Below, piece by piece: positions 6,725 through 11,196 of a stretch of DNA of 11,196 nt. The position numbers were made by a program, and so were the translations under genes. Every line of letters starts with the position of its first letter. Position 1 is the first letter of the stretch. This DNA is from JADGRF01 sp036382515 (GTDB lineage Bacteria; Myxococcota_A; Polyangia; Polyangiales; JAFGIB01), in the NCBI GenBank assembly GCA_036382515.1, contig DASVHQ010000234.1, positions 1-11,196 on the forward strand. The letters run 5' to 3'. The notes under the pieces are model-generated. The model saw nothing but the letters and a program-made list of their open reading frames with translations. It searched no databases and was not told the DNA's origin.

Positions 6725-6752
6725 GCGTCGTCCAAGAGAAAACTCGCTTCAT
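6438..6752 (-). CDS. Small protein overlapping the nucleotidyltransferase
   Basis: The first 60 residues of this 104-residue frame look real: KRVFSWTTHEEAAREEGRYW, then RSVSIEERVSAVELLRE and PARLERVHRLL. This is a charged helical pattern that I recall in small proteins encoded directly upstream of nucleotidyltransferases of this type, where it may be a partner or antitoxin. After about residue 60 the frame runs antiphase to the nucleotidyltransferase, loses codon bias and becomes Arg/Ser-rich, so the tail may be non-natural. In related loci, as I remember them, the small protein stops near this point and the nucleotidyltransferase starts afresh. Here there is no stop, so either the genes overlap by many codons or a +1 shift joins them. 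The start is ATG 6752, with no clear ribosome binding site. Confidence 0.55.
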   Translation of the reverse strand: MKRVFSWTTHEEAAREEGRYWRSVSIEERVSAVELLREVTPGIYGQAPARLERVHRLLVLAPRALPDRGRSRARRKRPAKSHAGHRLSGRANPSQRKTSRRSAS

Positions 6753-6989
6753 GGAATCCAGCGCCAGGATACCACGAGCAGGGCTCGGCGGGTGCGGCCG
6801 AGTGAGATAGCGAACGTGCCCCGTCAGAAGAGCATCAAGTAGAAGATTGGCCGCGACAGCCCCCGTCGTGCAGAGCCGCCATGGGCGGTTCAGAGTTCAT
6901 GGAGTGCGCGAGACTTCGGGCGCCTTCGGCCGTTAGCGTGGCGACGCAGCGCGCGCCAAGCCGCGCCGGCTTGAGCCAGAGTCCGAAAT

Positions 6990-7141
6990 ATGTCAAACCT
7001 GACATCTGCGATCGAGAAGCCCATCGTATGGTCGCACGGCGAAATCAACACTCTCCTTTCTTGCGCGAGCCGCGTAACGCCGAGCATGTGATCGAGCGCT
7101 GCCGAAAGCGCCTCGAGCAGTATGCACGAGCAGGAAAGTGA
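6990..7141 (+). pseudogene. Decayed HigB-like (Gp49/RelE-type) toxin gene
   Basis: Two pieces of one protein lie in different frames. ATG 6990 opens a 33-codon frame, MSNLTSAIEKPIVWSHGEIN and onward, whose EKPIVWSHGEINT matches the N-terminus typical of phage-derived Gp49-like HigB toxins. It runs out at TGA 7091. The C-terminal piece, in the frame ending at TGA 7141, reads AEHVIERCRKRLEQYARAGK, matching the usual C-terminal helix. The central part of about 60-70 residues, which includes the mRNA-interferase core, is missing. The toxin is therefore almost certainly inactive after an internal deletion and frame change. The stop codon lies three bases before the antitoxin start, the normal toxin-first operon arrangement of higBA. 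Confidence 0.6.
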
Positions 7142-7144
7142 GCG

Positions 7145-7486
7145 ATGACAGCGAGCAAGAAACACAAGCTGCCCAAGGCTGGCTGGAAGGTGGGCAGCGC
7201 GGCCGAGCTCTTGGGACTGAACGCCGAGGAACAAGTGCTCGTCGCCATGAAGCTCGATCTCGTGCAGGGTGTGCGCGTGCTGCGCGAGCGTCACCGAATC
7301 ACGCAGGCCGACCTCGCCAAACGCTTCGGCTCGAGTCAATCACGTGTGGCGAAGGCGGAAGCAGGCGACCAGTTCAGTGCCGGCCGTCCCAAGAGCGTCG
7401 AGGCAAGGACGAGCGTGCCGCATCAGCAGTCGTGCGCGCAACGAGCGCGATGTGAGTTGGAGGCACGACTGTTGGCACCGGTCTAG
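7145..7486 (+). CDS. HigA-like XRE-family antitoxin, C-terminus replaced
   Basis: 113 residues. Residues 12-75 follow the pattern of HigA-type antitoxins: AGWKVGSAAELLGL, an acidic helix, then an XRE helix-turn-helix at about 44-73 (LRERHRITQADLAKRFGSSQ and SRVAKAEAGD). It would normally bind the operon promoter and neutralise the toxin. After AGD (about 7370) the expected PSVSLDLL-type helix is absent and the frame continues for 38 unrelated residues, so the 3' end looks truncated or shifted. AGGAAAG at 7132-7138 is a good ribosome binding site, placed inside the end of the toxin frame. The stop codon overlaps that of the convergent lipoprotein gene through a shared CTAG. DNA binding may survive; toxin neutralisation is moot because the toxin is broken. 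Confidence 0.75.
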   Translation: MTASKKHKLPKAGWKVGSAAELLGLNAEEQVLVAMKLDLVQGVRVLRERHRITQADLAKRFGSSQSRVAKAEAGDQFSAGRPKSVEARTSVPHQQSCAQRARCELEARLLAPV

Positions 7487-8631
7487 ATCGGGATGAGCGC
7501 GATCGCGAACGTCGCAGCCGGCATCGAGGCTTTGTAAGCTCGTTCCACAACCACGCCATGCGTGCCGCTCGCATCGAAGAACACGTACAGACCCCGAGCG
7601 GTGCCAGAATCCCGGCCGTCGTCGAGCTTCGGCAGCTCGATGGTGTGCTCGAGCGCTAGTGACTGCGCGCTGTAGACGTGCAGCCGGGCGTCGGTGGGCG
7701 CAGCGACGAACGTGTGGTAGGTAGCGTCCGGGGTCTCCGGCAGCGCGAGCACTTTGTGGCTGACCGATGAATCCGCCGCCCACCGGACCGCGCTGAGATC
7801 CGGCAAGGTGCCGTAATAGGTCATGTCCGTTTGGGGGTCCGCCGGGGCTGCACGAAAGACGTTGCCGCAACGGCTGAAGATGCGCTGGCCATCCTCGGAC
7901 AGCCAGAGTTGCTCACATGGCGGGTGCACGTCACGGTTGTCCGATGGGAAGTAGCGCTCAGTCGTCGGCTGGTCGGGCTTGAGGAGCAGATGCTCGCTGA
8001 TGGACGAAGGCGTCAAAGGGTCGGCCGTGTAGAGCGCGTCCGCTGTCGGGCGCAGGACGACGAGCGCGCCCGCGTAGATCTGGTGGTTGAGTGCGGTGGT
8101 CGTTTCCTTGCCGTCGCTGAGATTCAGGATGCGGATCGGTTGCCATTGGTCAGCGACCGGCATGACGTAGGCGTAACCGAGGTCGCTGACCACGAGATCC
8201 AGCACGTCGGTGCTTACAGGCCAGCGCTGAACGAGTCGAGCCGCACGCAGGTCGACGTCGGAGACGTTTCCCAGGTGACCGACCGCCGCGTGCATTCCGT
8301 TCGGGCTCACGCTGACCGCGGTGGGTGGCAAGGGCAGCTGCACGGTCGTGTCCGAACCTGCGCGCGGATCGATCAGGTGGAGCTCCGCGGGGTTGTCGCT
8401 GACGATGACCAGACGATCGAGCGCGCGTGAGTAGTCGGCGTCGATCACCTGGTAACTCAGTGTTCGAGCGGTACCGGGCTGGGACGGAGTCAGGCCCATG
8501 GCGCTGCCGCCATCCGCGGCTGCCCTTGCGCCCGTGAAAGGGAGCGGCGAAGTGGTCGACAACGCGGTTCTTCCGCAAGCCTGGACCGCGAGAGCGGCCA
8601 CAAGGCACAGCGTCATGCCGATGCCACGCAT
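7483..8631 (-). CDS. Beta-propeller lipoprotein, paralogue of the 2661-4331 protein
   Basis: 382 residues from ATG 8631, which places a short signal peptide (MRGIGMTLCLVAALAVQAC) directly at the start with the lipidated Cys at 19. A longer frame reaches 8760 but adds only Arg/Ser-rich sequence before the signal and is less likely. There is no strong ribosome binding site. A short linker (AAADGGSAMG) precedes a propeller-like domain that aligns along its length with the other lipoprotein: LSYQVIDADYS versus LGYRVVDAEQS, DLVVSDLGYAYVMPVADQW versus DLTLSDAGKAYVIPRTDQW, and LWLSEDGQRIFSRC versus LWISADGQRIYGAC. It lacks the CPxGxxC modules and the long DAG linker. It lies 188 bp downstream of the outer-membrane protein gene on the same strand and may be co-transcribed with it. 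The function is unknown; an envelope-facing binding or scaffolding protein is inferred. Confidence 0.85.
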   Translation of the reverse strand: MRGIGMTLCLVAALAVQACGRTALSTTSPLPFTGARAAADGGSAMGLTPSQPGTARTLSYQVIDADYSRALDRLVIVSDNPAELHLIDPRAGSDTTVQLPLPPTAVSVSPNGMHAAVGHLGNVSDVDLRAARLVQRWPVSTDVLDLVVSDLGYAYVMPVADQWQPIRILNLSDGKETTTALNHQIYAGALVVLRPTADALYTADPLTPSSISEHLLLKPDQPTTERYFPSDNRDVHPPCEQLWLSEDGQRIFSRCGNVFRAAPADPQTDMTYYGTLPDLSAVRWAADSSVSHKVLALPETPDATYHTFVAAPTDARLHVYSAQSLALEHTIELPKLDDGRDSGTARGLYVFFDASGTHGVVVERAYKASMPAATFAIALIPI

Positions 8632-8819
8632 GCGCGGAACTGTAGCAGTGGTTGCGGCGGGCACGCTGCGAGCGCGCAGCTCATAGGAAGCATGAACGGG
8701 GTTTCGCGGCCGTGTCGACCTTGCGTAACGCTCAGAGGACGAACTTGGCTGGTGTGGCATGGCTCAGCAGCTTCCACGCGGCAGGCTTTGGACGCCGGCA
8801 GGCTCAACGGGGCCGCGGT

Positions 8820-9710
8820 TCACAGCCAAACCGACAGGCCGAGGCCGATGTGGAGCGCCAACACGGTTACCGACGCGGCGGACCTGTTCGAGTCGTTGAT
8901 GAAGATGGTTCCGTCGGTGGTGCGCACGACGTTAGCACCTGTGACATACCCGGCGCAGAACAGAGGATCCAGAGAGACCGACTCGGCCAGGAACAAGTGG
9001 GTGCCAACACGGCCTTCGACGATCCACATGGTCTGCGTCAGCTCGTCGTGGGCGTTCTTCCCTGCATATGCGTCGACGCCGAATGCGACGCCGACAAACA
9101 GCGGAGAGGCGTGAAACAGATAGTCCAGTGCGCCCGAGAACCCGAGGTCAGAGCTGGTTTCATCAGGGGCACCACGAATGGCGTCGTGCTGCGAGGACCA
9201 AGATGCCGTGCCCGAGACGATCAACGCGTCTGAAAGTCCGTAGCCCAACGTGACCTCAGGCCAGGTCGTGCCTAGCGTGGCCGCTTGGTTGTAGTGTTTG
9301 GCCGCCGGCGCGAAATCCGGGTCGGTGACGTAGCTGTCGTAGCGCAGCAAGCGCAAGCCGAGACCGAATTGCAGCTTGTGAAAGACGCGGCTGCGTTGGC
9401 TTGGGTGTGTGGCGGCGAGTTGGGACACAACGGGCTCCGACGTCGATCGAGATGGCGGCGGGCTTGCCGGCGGCGGCAGCGACGGCGGGCTGGGCGCGAG
9501 CGCCGTCATCTGCTCCGGCGGCGCGAGCGGCGCGGCCGCGGGCAATGTCTCGGGCGGCGGTTCCGGTGCGGCGGCGGCCGCATCGGACTCGGTCGCGCGC
9601 ACTGCGGACTCTGTCGTGGCTTCTGCCGTGGTCTGTGCTTCTGCAAGCCGCGTGATTCCGAAACACGACACAGCGAAAGCCACAAACAAGACCAACGTGC
9701 GAACTGACAT
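8820..9710 (-). CDS. Outer-membrane beta-barrel protein with Pro/Ala-rich linker
   Basis: 296 residues. A Sec signal peptide (hydrophobic core LVLFVAFAVSCFGI, likely cleavage after AEA near residue 25) is followed by a low-complexity Ala/Pro/Glu linker (about 27-105). The C-terminal domain (about 110-296) has alternating amphipathic strands separated by short turns, for example LQFGLGLRLLRYDSYV, LGYGLSDALIVSGTASWSS, LFVGVAFGVDAYAG, MWIVEGRVGTHLFL and the closing LALHIGLGLSVWL. This is the look of an outer-membrane barrel of the OmpA-like or transporter-accessory type. No OmpA peptidoglycan-binding domain is present, and the linker may instead span the periplasm. The ATG is supported by AAAGGGG at 9715-9721. 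It could form a transcription unit with the lipoprotein gene downstream. The cargo or role is unknown. Confidence 0.8.
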   Translation of the reverse strand: MSVRTLVLFVAFAVSCFGITRLAEAQTTAEATTESAVRATESDAAAAAPEPPPETLPAAAPLAPPEQMTALAPSPPSLPPPASPPPSRSTSEPVVSQLAATHPSQRSRVFHKLQFGLGLRLLRYDSYVTDPDFAPAAKHYNQAATLGTTWPEVTLGYGLSDALIVSGTASWSSQHDAIRGAPDETSSDLGFSGALDYLFHASPLFVGVAFGVDAYAGKNAHDELTQTMWIVEGRVGTHLFLAESVSLDPLFCAGYVTGANVVRTTDGTIFINDSNRSAASVTVLALHIGLGLSVWL

Positions 9711-9714
9711 GCAA

Positions 9715-9721
9715 CCCCTTT
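9715..9721 (-). promoter_or_regulatory. Ribosome binding site of the outer-membrane protein gene
   Basis: On the minus strand AAAGGGG lies four bases before the ATG at 9710-9708, close to the Shine-Dalgarno consensus. It supports this start, which also places the signal peptide at the N-terminus. Confidence 0.6.
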
Positions 9722-9908
9722 GTGCGGCTCCGCACGGCGTCCCCGAGGACGCGCGAGCATACTCGTGCGGCTGATGAGTGTCCAGGTGTCACACCGCACA
9801 GCGGTTGCAGTTGACTGGCTGTGAGTTCGCGCAGGCCGCCGCGATGGAGCGACGGCAGCGCGGCGTGGTGTACGAACGCTTCAGCGCGCTCTGCGGCGAG
9901 AGGTCTGA

Positions 9909-10034
9909 ATCGCTCCGAGAACTCTCGGAATCTTTGGTCCAGCTTTCGGGGGCAAGGTCACGTACACGGCCACTCGCTACTCCGACGCGACCACGTTCAT
10001 GGAAATTTCGGGCGGCTTTCACGCGGCTCCGTGA
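9909..10034 (+). pseudogene. Possible C-terminal coding remnant
   Basis: In the frame ending at TGA 10034 the sequence after a stop at 9906-9908 reads RTLGIFGPAFGG then KVTYTATRYSDATTFMEISG and GFHAAP. Third positions from 9951 on are strongly G/C, and the peptide alternates like a beta-strand protein. There is no start codon in frame. A coding-like stretch in a different frame just upstream (EFAQAAAMERRQRGVVYERF, about 9826-9885) could be the preceding part after a frameshift. I do not recognise the family. It could equally be chance, as the window is G/C-biased throughout. Confidence 0.3.
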
Positions 10035-10086
10035 AACACGCGCGCACCGAGGCGCCCAGCTTCGGGCGACGTTGCGGGTCCCGCCA

Positions 10087-11049
10087 TCATGCGTCGGCTG
10101 GCCGCGCCGGCGCTGTCAGCGGGAGCGTGAAGTAGAACGTGCTGCCTTCGCCGAGCTTGCTCTCCGCCCAAATCCTGCCACCGTGCCCCTGCACGATGCA
10201 TTTGGAGATGTAGAGCCCGAGTCCGAGGCCGCGTCGATCGTGCTTTGTGATTTGGAGGAAGCGCTCGAACACCGCCTCCAGCTTGTCCGGTGGGATTCCG
10301 ATGCCGGTGTCGCTGATGGCGAAGCGCAGCTCCGCGCCCGAGACCTCGACGCGCACGACGACCTTGCCGTTGGCAGTCGTGAACTTGAGGGCATTGCTGA
10401 GCAGATTGGTGAGCACCTGCAGAAGGCGCGCCGGATCGAACAGCAGGTGCGGGCATGGCTGCGCGATGTCCGCGACCAGCGAAATCCCTGCCGCGGCCGC
10501 CTGCGCGTGAAATGCATCCACCGACTCCATCACGACTATGCTCGGGTCCGCGAGCTCGCGCGTCACCGCGAGCGCTCCCGCTTCGATGCTCGCCACGTCG
10601 ACCAAGTCGCCGATCAGTCGGTTCATGCGGTCGCCGGAGCGCTTGATTCGCCGCGCGTACTCGACCACCTGCTCTGCACGGGCCTCGAGCGCTGCGCCGT
10701 CGGCGATCAGCCCCGCGTACAAGATCATCAGGTTCAACATGTTGCGCAGGTCATGGCTCACGATGCCCATGAACTCGTCCCGGGTCGCAAGCGCAGTGTC
10801 CGCGCGCTCGCGCTCGTTCGACAGATCGCGATCGGTTTCCTCGCGTTCCAGCGACAGCTCGGCGACGTGCTCCGCCCGCTCCGCGCGAACAGTGTCATCC
10901 GCCCTGACGCGCTCTTTTTGAACGGCACGGTCCTCGACGTCACGCTCGTGCGCGACGGCCTCGGGCGTGTGAACGGACGAGTGCCGATCCGTTTTCGCAC
11001 GCGCAGCTGCAAGCACCCGATCCGCACGCTCGCGTGCCCGGATGATCAC
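10087..11049 (-). CDS. Soluble sensor histidine kinase
   Basis: 320 residues, an orphan two-component sensor kinase with no response regulator in the window. The N-terminal 90 residues are charged and helical (ERADRVLAAARAK, RAERAEHVAELSLEREETDR), likely a coiled coil. There is no membrane segment and no PAS or GAF domain. The dimerisation/phosphoacceptor domain has RDEFMGIVSHDLRNMLNLM, with phosphoacceptor His99. The HATPase domain has the N box (N215-LLSNALKF), the G1 box DTGIGIP (247-253), the F box FERF (261-264) and the G2 box GLGLGLYIS (about 274-282), all intact, so activity is plausible. The start is GTG 11049. The frame stays open upstream with a natural-looking VIPGHSSTDAV but has no ATG, GTG or TTG before the stop at 11152-11154, so the true 5' end may be altered. 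The signal it senses is unknown. Confidence 0.85.
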   Translation of the reverse strand: MIIRARERADRVLAAARAKTDRHSSVHTPEAVAHERDVEDRAVQKERVRADDTVRAERAEHVAELSLEREETDRDLSNERERADTALATRDEFMGIVSHDLRNMLNLMILYAGLIADGAALEARAEQVVEYARRIKRSGDRMNRLIGDLVDVASIEAGALAVTRELADPSIVVMESVDAFHAQAAAAGISLVADIAQPCPHLLFDPARLLQVLTNLLSNALKFTTANGKVVVRVEVSGAELRFAISDTGIGIPPDKLEAVFERFLQITKHDRRGLGLGLYISKCIVQGHGGRIWAESKLGEGSTFYFTLPLTAPARPADA

Positions 11050-11129
11050 GGCATCCGTGGAAGAATGGCCAGGGATGACGTGTCTGTCGGTCGCAGTAGC
11101 GGTAATGAACGAAGCCGCTGTCGCGGCAG

Positions 11130-11153
11130 GCTGAGAGCGCCGATGGGCGCTCT
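11130..11153. repeat. REP-like element, copy C, forming a perfect hairpin
   Basis: GCTGAGAGCGCCG (11130-11142) matches the first 13 bases of the 26-bp repeats at 296 and 2529. AGAGCGCC (11134-11141) pairs perfectly with GGCGCTCT (11146-11153) across a GATG loop, an 8-bp stem. GCGTTCGGGCG at 11156-11166 is also found after copy B. It lies upstream of the histidine kinase and may be a structural or interspersed repeat rather than a terminator. Confidence 0.65.
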
Positions 11154-11170
11154 AGGCGTTCGGGCGGTCT

Positions 11171-11196
11171 ACGGGTAACCTCCGCTGTTGTTACCG
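11171..11196. repeat. Terminal direct repeat, right copy
   Basis: Identical to bases 1-26, including the GGTAAC/GTTACC inverted repeat. The repeat ends exactly at the window end, which is expected if the window is a circular contig written with a short overlap, or if it is cut at a repeat. Confidence 0.8.

Noticed and set aside
6890..7339. 149-codon minus-strand frame opposite the HigBA-like genes
   Set aside because: The plus strand carries recognisable HigB pieces and an XRE helix-turn-helix with a good SD; the minus product has no family features.
8692..9114. 140-codon plus-strand frame with AGGAAG upstream of its ATG
   Set aside because: The SD-like site is attractive, but most of the frame is antisense to the outer-membrane barrel, whose signal peptide, SD and closing strand are clear. 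The product has no recognisable domain.
9778..11178. 466-codon plus-strand open frame
   Set aside because: It is antisense to the histidine kinase, whose H, N, G1, F and G2 motifs are intact on the minus strand. The plus translation is Arg/His-rich with no domain. High GC makes long antisense open frames common.

Overview
The window looks like accessory DNA from a high-GC deltaproteobacterial lineage, most likely a myxobacterium (Myxococcota). The basis is strongly G/C-biased third codon positions, several secreted proteins, and lipoproteins carrying Asp-Ala-Gly (DAG) linkers, Cys-rich stretches and beta-propellers, a style I associate with myxobacteria. No rRNA, tRNA, CRISPR array, replication gene or intact mobile element is visible.

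Layout. 1-618 holds no convincing gene. A GT39-type membrane glycosyltransferase (619-2205, minus) sits between two copies of an exact 26-bp direct repeat (296-321 and 2529-2554). A large DAG-linker beta-propeller lipoprotein (2661-4331, minus) is followed by a divergent beta-rich secreted-type protein whose 5' part looks frameshifted (4389-4991), a fragment of an IS110-family transposase (about 5056-5163) and a Cys-rich protein with no recognisable signal peptide (5183-6121). From 6158 to 7486 there are two divergent toxin-antitoxin-like units. One is a nucleotidyltransferase with an upstream small protein whose reading frame overlaps it deeply. The other is a decayed HigB/HigA-like pair, with an internally deleted toxin and an antitoxin whose C-terminus is replaced. 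Next come a second beta-propeller lipoprotein (7483-8631, minus), clearly a paralogue of the first, a signal-peptide outer-membrane beta-barrel protein (8820-9710, minus), a short orphan coding remnant (about 9909-10034) and a soluble sensor histidine kinase (10087-11049, minus).

Two structural points stand out. The first 26 bases recur exactly as the last 26, so this may be a circular contig of about 11,170 bp or a segment bounded by a short repeat. A REP-like element occurs three times (296, 2529, 11130), the third as a perfect hairpin. The overall picture is a mosaic of cell-envelope genes interrupted by decayed mobile and toxin-antitoxin genes. I do not see a complete new defence or biosynthetic system. 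The best candidates for something undescribed are the paralogous propeller lipoproteins with CPxGxxC modules and the overlapping small-protein/nucleotidyltransferase unit.
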